Shown in pieces: positions 1-5,833 of a stretch of DNA of 8,117 nucleotides. A program made the translations under genes and the position numbers. Below the pieces are notes generated by a model. That model was not told where the DNA came from. It did no database searches and was given only the letters and a program-made list of their open reading frames with translations. Position 1 is the stretch's first letter. Every line of letters begins with the position of its first letter. Source of the stretch: Propionibacterium sp. (GTDB lineage: Bacteria; Actinomycetota; Actinomycetes; Propionibacteriales; Propionibacteriaceae); the NCBI GenBank assembly GCA_012837465.1, contig DURG01000090.1:1-8117 (forward strand). The letters are read 5' to 3'.

Positions 1-381
1 AACGGCGTCGACGAGGCGCTCCACGTCACGCTGCGTGCCGGGGTAGAGCACGACGTCGGGTACGCGGCCCAGGTCGCCGCGACGCACGCGCACCAGGTCA
101 CGCACGCCCTTGCCGAAGGCGTGCACGACGCGGGTCTCGTCGTCGCTCTGCACGTAGTGCTCGCCGAGGATCTGCACCAGCTTGGTGCGCAGCGCGTCGC
201 TCAGCTGGGAGGCCGGCACCTGCAGGGTGGAGAAATCCGGGATGTGCTTGACAGGTTCGGTGATGTCGACGCCGACCTTGTTCTGCACGAAGGGGGCGAA
301 CTTGGGCTTGTCCTTGTAGCCGTACTCGTGGCCCTCTTCACCCCAGCCCCACCACTTCTGCTGCTTGACGCCCTCGATCAT
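1..381 (-). CDS. FAD-linked oxidase, alkyl-DHAP synthase-like (partial, N-terminal 127 residues)
   Basis: The reading frame opens at ATG (381-379) and runs off the left window edge with no stop, so only the N-terminus is visible. A strong AGGAGG site (394-389) lies 7 nt upstream, inside the end of the acyltransferase gene, and the start overlaps that gene's stop as ATGA. The protein begins with a lysine/tryptophan-rich stretch (KWWGWGEEG, residues 9-17), which I recognise from actinobacterial FAD-binding oxidases annotated as alkyldihydroxyacetonephosphate synthase-like. Residues 84-127 (RVVHAFGKGVRDLVR, then PDVVLYPGTQRDVERLV) match the entry into the FAD_binding_4 (PCMH-type) domain. In eukaryotic AGPS this enzyme swaps the acyl chain of acyl-DHAP for a fatty alcohol to make the ether bond. 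The flavin-binding core and active site lie outside the window, so another FAD-linked oxidase of the glycolate-oxidase/VAO superfamily is possible. Confidence 0.8.
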   Translation of the reverse strand, partial: MIEGVKQQKWWGWGEEGHEYGYKDKPKFAPFVQNKVGVDITEPVKHIPDFSTLQVPASQLSDALRTKLVQILGEHYVQSDDETRVVHAFGKGVRDLVRVRRGDLGRVPDVVLYPGTQRDVERLVDAV

Positions 382-1184
382 TGTGGGTCCTCCTGCTTGT
401 CGGCCTGCTCCCTGGCGTGCTCTGCCAGGGCTGCGATTTCTGTCTCGTGTGCGCGGTCCAGCGCCACCTTACGCTCATACTCGGCCAGCGTCTTCTTGCC
501 GTAGGCGCGGGCGGTGGTGTCGTGGAGCTGCAGCACCTGGCGGCGCATCCGCTCGTTGAACTCGTGGGCGATCTCGCCCGGTAGCGGGGTCATGGGGCGG
601 CCGAACACCACGTGCACCTCTGGGCGGCCCTTCGGCAGGTGCTTCTGCTTCGACGGCCACGCCTCGTAGGCGCCGACGAGGGCCACGGGCAGGGCGGGCA
701 CGCCGCGGGAGATGCACAGGGAGGCGACGCCTGGCACGTACGGGCCCATCGCCCCAGTGCGGGAGCGGGTGCCCTCGGGGAACAGCAGCAGCGGCACGCC
801 GTCGGAGAGGAGTTGGCCGGACATGCCGCGTTTGCCCTTGCCGCCCTTGCCGCGGTCGATCGGGAAGCCGTTCATGAACAGCGCCATCGAGACTGACTTG
901 AGCCAGTTGCCGAAGAAGAAGTCGCCCGCGGCTCCCGTGGCGACGCGCTTGGACAGCCGTGAAGGCAGTGAGCACAGGATCAGCGGGGCGTCGAGGTGCG
1001 AGGAGTGGTTGCCGAACACGATGAACGCGCCCTCGACCGAGTCGAGGTTGTTGACGCCGTGGACGTGCACCTTCAACATCCGCATCAGCGCGGGCTTCAG
1101 GAGCAACAGTTGGGCCGTCTGGCGGGTGGTCGCCTGAATCTTGGACGTGTAGCGCGTGTTGCCCGATTCGAGTTCGGCGGCCAC
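378..1184 (-). CDS. PlsC-type glycerolipid 1-acyltransferase
   Basis: This 268-residue protein belongs to the LPLAT/PlsC family, which transfers an acyl chain from acyl-CoA or acyl-ACP to glycerol-3-phosphate-type acceptors at the membrane. The catalytic HX4D motif is HSSHLD (residues 60-65). Motif II is FPIDRG (107-112) and the acceptor-binding motif is FPEGTR (135-140). GVPALPVALVG (161-171) matches the usual block IV. The C-terminal 40 residues are charged and probably helical. The start is GTG (1184-1182), supported by AGGAAG (1197-1192) 7 nt upstream. The gene begins 1 bp after the dehydrogenase stop, and its own stop overlaps the next start (ATGA), so the three genes are almost surely one transcript with coupled translation. 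The family call is firm. The acceptor is not known from sequence: lysophosphatidic acid is the default, but the alkyl-DHAP synthase-like neighbour makes DHAP or an alkyl-glycerol-3-phosphate worth considering. Confidence 0.92.
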   Translation of the reverse strand: MAAELESGNTRYTSKIQATTRQTAQLLLLKPALMRMLKVHVHGVNNLDSVEGAFIVFGNHSSHLDAPLILCSLPSRLSKRVATGAAGDFFFGNWLKSVSMALFMNGFPIDRGKGGKGKRGMSGQLLSDGVPLLLFPEGTRSRTGAMGPYVPGVASLCISRGVPALPVALVGAYEAWPSKQKHLPKGRPEVHVVFGRPMTPLPGEIAHEFNERMRRQVLQLHDTTARAYGKKTLAEYERKVALDRAHETEIAALAEHAREQADKQEDPQ

Positions 1185-1185
1185 G

Positions 1186-1959
1186 TCAGTGCTTCCTGGA
1201 GGCGGACAACAACTTCGAGAACCAGCGGGTCAGCGCGCGGGGGCCATGGTCGCCTACGAACAGGGCGATCTTCCACTTCCAGTCCGGCACGGACTCGAAG
1301 CGCCCCTTGGCCGAGTCGTCGAGTGCGGTGCGCACGAGCTTGACCGGGTCGATCCAGACGAAGCCGGGCAGCTTTGACGCGTTGATGCCGGCGCGCTCGT
1401 GGAACTCGGTCTTCACCCAGCCCGGCAGCAGGGCGGTGGCGGTGACGCCGGTGCCCGACAGTTCGAGGGCGAGCGAGTTCGAGAAGGTTCGCGCCCATGC
1501 CTTGATGGCGGAGTAGTTGCCGGAGAAGATCGCCGAAGACGAGGAGGCCACCGTGATGATCTGGCCGGAACCGCGGGCCTTCATCGCCCGGGCGGCGGCG
1601 CCACTGAGGATGAACACGGCCACGCACATGACCTCGATGGCGTTGGCGTTGAGTTCGACCTCGTCGGGATTGAGCGCGGTGGAGTGCAGGCCGAAGCCTG
1701 CGTTGTTGATCAGGATCTCGATGGGGCGGCTGGCGTCCTCGAGCCGCTCGGCGATGCGGTGCATGTCGTCGCGGTTGGTCAGGTCAGCCGTGATGGTCTC
1801 GACGGCGATGCCGTGGCGCTGCGAGAGGTCGGCGGCGACGGACTCGAGGCGCGCGGTGTCGCGGGCCACGAGAACCAGGTCGGTGCCCCGGCGCGCCAGT
1901 TCCTGCGCGAACGCATGACCGATGCCGGAGGTGCCGCCCGTGATCAAAGCTGAAACCAT
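1186..1959 (-). CDS. Short-chain dehydrogenase/reductase (SDR), NAD(P)-dependent
   Basis: This 257-residue classical SDR has the Rossmann glycine motif TGGTSGIG (residues 7-14), the acidic residue of the ADL triplet (D59), NNAG (85-88), a serine-rich catalytic strand (VASSSS, 137-142) and the YxxxK pair Y149/K153. The PGWVKTEF block follows. Length is typical. The frame is open further upstream to 2073, but I place the start at ATG 1959-1957 because the glycine motif then falls at residue 7, as expected. Only GAGG with 2 nt spacing precedes it, so initiation may be leaderless or weak. The gene is first of a three-gene unit with the PlsC-type acyltransferase and the FAD-linked oxidase. In the ether-lipid route a reductase converts the acyl/alkyl-DHAP ketone to the glycerol form; in mammals this enzyme (DHRS7B) is also an SDR. 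That role is inference; SDR substrate cannot be read from the motifs. Confidence 0.9.
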   Translation of the reverse strand: MVSALITGGTSGIGHAFAQELARRGTDLVLVARDTARLESVAADLSQRHGIAVETITADLTNRDDMHRIAERLEDASRPIEILINNAGFGLHSTALNPDEVELNANAIEVMCVAVFILSGAAARAMKARGSGQIITVASSSSAIFSGNYSAIKAWARTFSNSLALELSGTGVTATALLPGWVKTEFHERAGINASKLPGFVWIDPVKLVRTALDDSAKGRFESVPDWKWKIALFVGDHGPRALTRWFSKLLSASRKH

Positions 1960-2093
1960 GACCTCTAAGGTACGCCACTTCGGAGGGCCCCCGCGACGCG
2001 CATCTGGCGGTGGTGAGCGGTCTTGGTTGTGTTTCCACAACTGGGTGTGTGGCCTGTTGTGGGAACCGCACAATCATGTGCCGCGGGATCCCG
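1960..2093 (-). promoter_or_regulatory. Upstream region of the dehydrogenase-acyltransferase-oxidase operon
   Basis: This stretch lies between the operon start codon and the repeat array and must hold the operon promoter if there is one. I see no convincing -35/-10 pair. A weak -10-like TACCTT sits about 9 nt before the ATG, which would give a nearly leaderless transcript. The notable content is the dyad cluster at 2026-2066 and the palindrome at 2082-2095, listed separately. No coding sequence is supported here. Confidence 0.35.
2026..2066. repeat. Two competing hairpins built from GTTGTG/CACAAC
   Basis: On the plus strand GTTGTG (2026-2031) and CACAAC (2036-2041) form a perfect 6-bp inverted repeat with a 4-nt loop. 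The same CACAAC belongs to a second inverted repeat: GTTTCCACAAC (2031-2041) pairs with GTTGTGGGAAC (2056-2066) over 11 bp with one mismatch and a 14-nt loop. The two pairings exclude one another. The cluster is about 70-110 bp upstream of the dehydrogenase start. It could be an operator with several half-sites or an RNA switch; no T-run follows on either strand, so a standard terminator is unlikely. Confidence 0.55.
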
Positions 2094-2095
2094 CG
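2082..2095. repeat. 14-bp perfect palindrome at the edge of the repeat array
   Basis: CGCGGGATCCCGCG is self-complementary over all 14 bases with no loop. Its last two bases overlap the first GCCAAC half-unit of the array, so it marks the array boundary. A loop-free palindrome is more like a protein-binding site than an RNA hairpin. High local GC makes a chance origin possible. Confidence 0.5.
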
Positions 2096-2216
2096 CCAAC
2101 GGTGAGGGCGTCGTCGCCAACCCTCATGCGTCCGCGCCAACGGTGAGGGCGTCGTCGCCAACCTCGTTCGTCCCCGCCAACGGTGAGGGCGTCGTCGCCA
2201 ACCCTCGTTCGTCCTC
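2094..2216 (+). repeat. Repeat array, arm 1: three 40-41 bp units
   Basis: Three near-identical units begin at 2095, 2136 and 2176 (periods 41 and 40). Each has two halves that start with GCCAAC: half a is GCCAACGGTGAGGGCGTC plus GTC or similar, half b is GCCAACCCTC followed by a variable AT/GT-CGTCC tail. GCCAAC therefore recurs at 2095, 2116, 2136, 2157, 2176 and 2197, spaced 19-21 bp, close to two helical turns. The 19-mer CGCCAACGGTGAGGGCGTC is identical in all three units (2094-2112, 2135-2153, 2175-2193). Unit 2 lacks one C in half b. The unit length is not a multiple of three, which argues against coding. Arm 2 repeats the same design in the opposite orientation. Confidence 0.9.
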
Positions 2217-2287
2217 GCCGCCGTTCCTGCTCGGTGCCCGTGAAATATCGGGGGCGAGGAGCGAAGTCGGGGGCGGAGAGGAATCTC
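2217..2287. other. Centre of the inverted repeat array (71 bp, no gene)
   Basis: This segment separates the two arms and lacks the GCCAAC hexamer. It holds a short inverted repeat, CCCG (2238-2241) and CGGG (about 2249-2252), around an AT-rich stretch (TGAAATAT) that stands out against the GC-rich surroundings. Two similar purine-rich stretches beginning TCGGGGGCG (near 2248 and 2267) follow. If the arms paired in RNA this would be the loop. I see no reading frame, promoter or known RNA motif. Confidence 0.45.
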
Positions 2288-2378
2288 CGTTGGCGCCGAC
2301 GCCTCACCGTTGGCGGCGAGACAGGAGCGTTGGCGCGGACGCCTCACCGTTGGCGGCGAGACAGGAGCGTTGGCGCCA
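2288..2378 (-). repeat. Repeat array, arm 2: two 40-bp units plus a partial third, inverted to arm 1
   Basis: Units begin at 2288, 2328 and 2368 with an exact 40-bp period; the third is cut after about 10 bases, close to the ackA stop codon (2387-2385). GTTGGC occurs at 2289, 2309, 2329, 2349 and 2369, exactly 20 bp apart. Each full unit contains GACGCCTCACCGTTGGCG (2298-2315 and 2338-2355), the reverse complement of the conserved 19-mer of arm 1 with one base missing. Half b differs from arm 1 (it carries GGCGAGACAGGAGC), so half a is the conserved part. On the ackA transcript this arm would come first and arm 1 second, and they could pair over about 18 bp per unit. Confidence 0.9.
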
Positions 2379-2384
2379 CAGCGG

Positions 2385-3569
2385 CTACTTGGAGATGACC
2401 GCAAGCGTCTCCTGAGCCATGGCGAGTTCCTCGTTGGTGGGCACCACGAGGATGCGGACGCTGGAGTCCGCCGTCGAGATGTCGCGCGGCTCCTTCGAGC
2501 GGATCTGGTTCTTCTCCTCGTCCAACTGGAAGCCGCAGAACGCGAGGCGGTCGATGACCGGCTTGCGCACGTGCGCGGCGTTCTCGCCGACGCCGGCGGT
2601 GAACACCAGCGCGTCGACCCCACCCAGCACCGCGATGTAGGAGCCGATGTAGGTGATCAGGCGGTGCACGTAGACGTCGCGGGCCAGCTTGGCCTTCTCG
2701 TCGCCCGCCTCGATGGCTGCCTGCACGTCGCGCATGTCTGAGTAGCCGCAGAGGCCCTCCATGCCGGAGCGCTTGTTGAGCAGGGTGTCCACCTCGTCGA
2801 TCGACATGCCCATGCGCATCAGGTACTTGTGCAGGCCGGGGTCGACGTCGCCCGAGCGGGTGCCCATCACGAGGCCCTGCAGCGGGGTCATGCCCATGGA
2901 GGTCTCGACGGCGACGCCGCCGTCGACCGCGGAGATGGAGGCGCCGTTGCCCAAGTGGCACACGATGGTCTTGAGTTCCTCGATCGGCTGGCCCAGGAAC
3001 TCGGCGGCCTTCTTCGACACGTAGCTGTGCGACGTGCCGTGGAAGCCGTACTTGCGCACGCCGTACTCCTGCGCGGTGGCGTGGTTGATCGCGTAGGTGT
3101 AGGCGTGCGGGGGCAGCGTCGAGAAGAACGCGGTGTCGAAGACGGCCACGTGCGGCACGTCGGGCAGCACGGCCATCGCGGCGGCGATGCCGGCGATGCC
3201 GGGCGGGTTGTGCAGGGGGGCGAGGTCGGAGAGCTCGACCAGCTTGGCGATCACGGTGGAGTCGATGAGCGTCGACTCCACGAACTTCGAACCCCCGTGC
3301 ACGGTGCGGTGGCCGACGGCGACCACGTCGTCGATGCTCGGCCCGTGCTCGCGGAACATCTTCACGACGGTGGCCACGCCCTCGGTGTGGTCCGCGAACC
3401 GGCGCTGCTCCACGTGCTCCTCGCCGCCCGTCTCGTGGGTGATCTTGCCCACGTCGAGGCCGATGCGCTCCACGAGGCCTACGGCCTCCGGCGTGCCAAC
3501 CTCCGGATCGAGCAGTTGGTACTTGATCGACGACGATCCGCAGTTGAGCAGAAGGATGCGCTGGCTCAT
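2385..3569 (-). CDS. ackA: Acetate kinase
   Basis: AckA catalyses acetyl phosphate + ADP to acetate + ATP in the cytoplasm, the substrate-level phosphorylation step of acetate formation, and is reversible. The 394 residues match the usual length (about 400). The N-terminal phosphate loop is NCGSSSIK (9-16). Residues matching those defined in the Methanosarcina enzyme are visible: R88 in GHRTVHGG, H120 before NPP, D145 in FDTAFF, H177 in GFHGTSH, R238 in GTRSGD and E380 in PTNEE. LGNGASI (206-212) and FTAGVGEN (323-330) are further ASKHA-fold signatures. The ATG at 3569 has AGGAG (3580-3576) 6 nt upstream. It lies downstream of pta with a 151-bp gap containing a strong hairpin, so it may be expressed both from read-through and from its own promoter. 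All key residues are present, so the enzyme should be active. Confidence 0.98.
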   Translation of the reverse strand: MSQRILLLNCGSSSIKYQLLDPEVGTPEAVGLVERIGLDVGKITHETGGEEHVEQRRFADHTEGVATVVKMFREHGPSIDDVVAVGHRTVHGGSKFVESTLIDSTVIAKLVELSDLAPLHNPPGIAGIAAAMAVLPDVPHVAVFDTAFFSTLPPHAYTYAINHATAQEYGVRKYGFHGTSHSYVSKKAAEFLGQPIEELKTIVCHLGNGASISAVDGGVAVETSMGMTPLQGLVMGTRSGDVDPGLHKYLMRMGMSIDEVDTLLNKRSGMEGLCGYSDMRDVQAAIEAGDEKAKLARDVYVHRLITYIGSYIAVLGGVDALVFTAGVGENAAHVRKPVIDRLAFCGFQLDEEKNQIRSKEPRDISTADSSVRILVVPTNEELAMAQETLAVISK

Positions 3570-3662
3570 GGGGCTCTCCTAGGTCTGGGGGAGGAGGTGG
3601 GTGGTGCGAACCACTTTACGGGCGGGGGTGTCGCGATGTCTCCCGGGGGCAACATGTGGCAA
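3570..3662 (-). promoter_or_regulatory. ackA leader
   Basis: This is the stretch between the pta-ackA hairpin and the ackA start. It carries the AGGAG ribosome site (3580-3576), a small perfect stem GTGGT/ACCAC (3601-3605 with 3610-3614, 4-nt loop) and, just upstream, a TAAAGT sequence (3615-3620 on the minus strand) with four of six matches to a -10 box. No -35 box is placed correctly for it. GGCAAC is repeated with a 10-bp period (3648-3653 and 3658-3663, plus strand). A separate ackA promoter is possible but not shown. Confidence 0.3.
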
Positions 3663-3706
3663 CGACGACGGCGGCGCGCCCCTGCAGGAGCGCGCCGCCG
3701 TCGTCG
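3663..3706 (-). terminator. 17-bp perfect hairpin between pta and ackA
   Basis: CGACGACGGCGGCGCGC (3663-3679) is exactly complementary to 3690-3706, leaving a 10-nt loop that itself contains the palindrome CCTGCAGG (3681-3688). Three more base pairs (CAA/TTG) can add after a single bulged base. The stem starts 14 nt after the pta stop codon, the normal place for an intrinsic terminator. On the minus strand only scattered T residues follow, not a T-run, so it may be a leaky GC-only terminator, an attenuator that lowers ackA relative to pta, or an mRNA-stability element. The structure is certain; the function is inferred. Confidence 0.7.
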
Positions 3707-3720
3707 GTTGTTCGGGTGGC

Positions 3721-5778
3721 TCAGATGGACTGGGCCTGGATCGCCGTGATGGTGATCGTGGAGACGATGTCGTCGACCAGGGCGCCGCGCGACAGATCGT
3801 TGACCGGCTTCCGGAGGCCCTGCAGGACCGGGCCGATCGCGATGGCACCGGAGGTGCGCTGCACGGCCTTGTAGGTGTTGTTGCCCGTGTTGAGGTCCGG
3901 GAAGATGAACACGGTGGCGCGCCCGGCGACCTCCGAGTTCGGCATCTTCTTCGCCGCAACCGTCTCGTCGACGGCGGCGTCGAACTGGATGGGGCCCTCG
4001 ACCTTCAGTTCGGGGGCGCGCTCGCGCACGATCTGGGTGGCCTCGCGCACCTTGTCGACATCCGCGCCGGAGCCCGAGTCGCCCGTCGAATACGACAGCA
4101 TGGCGATGCGGGGCTCGATGCCGAAGTTCGACGCGGTGGCCGCGGACGAGATGGCGATGTCGGCCAACTGGTCCGGGGTGGGATCCGGGTTGACCGCACA
4201 ATCGGCGTAGACGAGCACGCGGTTGCTCATGCACATCAGGAACGAGCCCGACACCACGGAGACGCCGGGGGTGGTCTTGATGAACTCGAGCGACGGGCGG
4301 ATGGTGTTGGCGGTGGTGTTGATCGCGCCGGAGACCATGCCGTCGGCCATGTCGAGGTGGACCATCATCGTGGCGAAGTAGGACGGATCCTGCACCTTCT
4401 CACGGGCCTGCTCGATGGTGACGCCCTTGTGGGAGCGCAGCTTGGCGTACTCCTCGGCGAACTTCTCGACGAGCTCCGGGTCCTCCGGGTTGAGGACGGT
4501 CGCGTCGCTGAGGTTGAGGCCGAGTTCGGAGGCGCGCTGGCTGATGCGGGCGTTGTCGCCCAGCAGGATCAGGTCTGCCACCGAGCGCTGCAGCACGACG
4601 TCGGCCGCCTCGAGGATGCGGTCGTCCGAGGCCTCCGGCAGCACGATGCGCTGCTTGTTGGCGCGCGCCTGCTCCATGATCTGGTACTCGAACATCGTCG
4701 GCGTACGGATCTCGGTGGTGGTCAGGTCGATCTTCTCGAGCAGCGCGCCCTCATCGACGTACTTCGAGAACAACGCGCGGGAGACCTCGATCTTGCGCGG
4801 CGAGCTGGTCGACGTGCCGCGCACGCCCTGCAGCTTCACCGCGGTGGAGAAGGTGTCGCCCTGGGTGACCGCGATGGGCAGGTCGATCGTCGAATCAGTG
4901 AACAGCTTGGACACGGATTCGGGGATCTCGAAGCCACCCGTGAGCACCAGCGCCGAGAGCGGGCCGTAGTGCGGGGAGCGATGGGCCATCAGCAGGCCGG
5001 GGAGGAGGTCGAGGCGGTCCGCCGGCATGATGACGGTGGCCTCGCGCTTGAGGTGCGGCAGCAGGTTCGGCAGCGTCATGCCACCGACGATGGTGTGCAG
5101 CGACTCGTGCGCCAGGAACTCGCTCTGCCCCAGCCACTGGGTGGCGCCCACGGCCGCGAACTGGGCCCCGACGGAGGGGGCGCGCAGCACGGGGTGGTTC
5201 GGCAGGACGGCAACCACGGCGTCGCGGACGCTGTGGAGCGCCTCGGCGATGTTGCCGGCCTCTGCCTCGTCGGCGTGCGTGGCGACGAGGGCCACGACAG
5301 TGTTGTGCCGGCCCTCGAACGCGTCGATGGCCGATTCGGTCATGCGCTTGACCTGATCCGCCGAGCGCTCCGACGCGCGGGCGACGAAGATGATCGGCGA
5401 GTTGAGGTTGGCGGCGATGACCGCGTTGTGGTCCAGCTCCAGGGCGGATTCGAAGTCGTCGTAGTCCGAGCCCACGATGACCACGGCGTCGCGCGTGTCC
5501 GCCAGCTGGCGGTACTTGGCGACGATGGTGTCGATCGCCTGGTCGGGATCAGCCGCGTACTCCGCGTAGGTCACGCCGACGGCGGATTCGAGCGGCTGGT
5601 TGACCCCCTTCGGTGACAGCAGGGCCTTGGTCACGGCATCCGTCTCGAGGGACTGCACGAGCGGGCGGAACACACCCACCGAGCGCACTTGGCGGGCAAA
5701 CAGGTCGATCACGCCGAGGGCGATGGACGACTTGCTGACCAGCCGCTCCGACGAGGCAATGTACACACTCTTGGTCAC
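3721..5778 (-). CDS. pta: Phosphate acetyltransferase (long form)
   Basis: Pta interconverts acetyl-CoA + phosphate and acetyl phosphate + CoA, feeding AckA. At 685 residues this is the long three-domain form: an N-terminal BioD-like P-loop domain (about 1-190), a central DRTGG-type domain (about 215-320) and the catalytic PTA domain (about 365-685). Catalytic-domain signatures are IVLPEASDDRILEA (378-391), ADGMVSGAINTTANT (478-492), FPDLNTGNNTYKA (626-638) and NDLSRGALVDD (660-670). S663, R664 and D670 align with Ser309, Arg310 and Asp316 of the Methanosarcina enzyme. The N-terminal loop SSERLVSKSS (9-18) does not fit Walker A (GxxxxGKS), so nucleotide binding there is doubtful. The start is GTG (5778-5776) with AAGG (5789-5786) 7 nt upstream. 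It begins 55 bp after the flavin-reductase stop, close enough to be cotranscribed; I see no clear promoter or terminator in that gap. Confidence 0.97.
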   Translation of the reverse strand: MTKSVYIASSERLVSKSSIALGVIDLFARQVRSVGVFRPLVQSLETDAVTKALLSPKGVNQPLESAVGVTYAEYAADPDQAIDTIVAKYRQLADTRDAVVIVGSDYDDFESALELDHNAVIAANLNSPIIFVARASERSADQVKRMTESAIDAFEGRHNTVVALVATHADEAEAGNIAEALHSVRDAVVAVLPNHPVLRAPSVGAQFAAVGATQWLGQSEFLAHESLHTIVGGMTLPNLLPHLKREATVIMPADRLDLLPGLLMAHRSPHYGPLSALVLTGGFEIPESVSKLFTDSTIDLPIAVTQGDTFSTAVKLQGVRGTSTSSPRKIEVSRALFSKYVDEGALLEKIDLTTTEIRTPTMFEYQIMEQARANKQRIVLPEASDDRILEAADVVLQRSVADLILLGDNARISQRASELGLNLSDATVLNPEDPELVEKFAEEYAKLRSHKGVTIEQAREKVQDPSYFATMMVHLDMADGMVSGAINTTANTIRPSLEFIKTTPGVSVVSGSFLMCMSNRVLVYADCAVNPDPTPDQLADIAISSAATASNFGIEPRIAMLSYSTGDSGSGADVDKVREATQIVRERAPELKVEGPIQFDAAVDETVAAKKMPNSEVAGRATVFIFPDLNTGNNTYKAVQRTSGAIAIGPVLQGLRKPVNDLSRGALVDDIVSTITITAIQAQSI

Positions 5779-5833
5779 GTTGACACCTTACCGTGGATCG
5801 AAGGCGAGCAGGAGGGGGCCCATCCCGGCGGGG

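Noticed and set aside
1960..2073. 38-residue N-terminal extension of the short-chain dehydrogenase starting at 2073
   Set aside because: The extension places the Rossmann glycine motif unusually far in, is low-complexity and covers the dyad region; the ATG at 1959 gives the standard SDR start.
2094..2378. CRISPR array
   Set aside because: The segments between GCCAAC hexamers are only about 14-15 bp and are themselves repeated, so there are no unique spacers; orientation also flips midway.
2074..2623. Long open frames on both strands through the repeat region
   Set aside because: They translate the GCCAAC repeats into arginine/glycine-rich repeated peptides. The 40-41 bp unit is not a multiple of three, the spacing varies by 1-2 bases, there is no ribosome site, and some run into ackA in another frame.
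3673..3688. Adjacent rare-cutter sites GGCGCGCC and CCTGCAGG, suggesting a cloning scar
   Set aside because: They are part of the perfect 17-bp hairpin and its loop at the normal position of a terminator, which explains them without engineering; no vector sequence is nearby.
3601..5616. 671-residue plus-strand open frame opposite pta
   Set aside because: It is a shadow of the pta codons (high third-position GC keeps the opposite frame open). Its composition is Gly/Arg/Asp/Val-rich without any recognisable domain, while the minus strand encodes clear Pta motifs.
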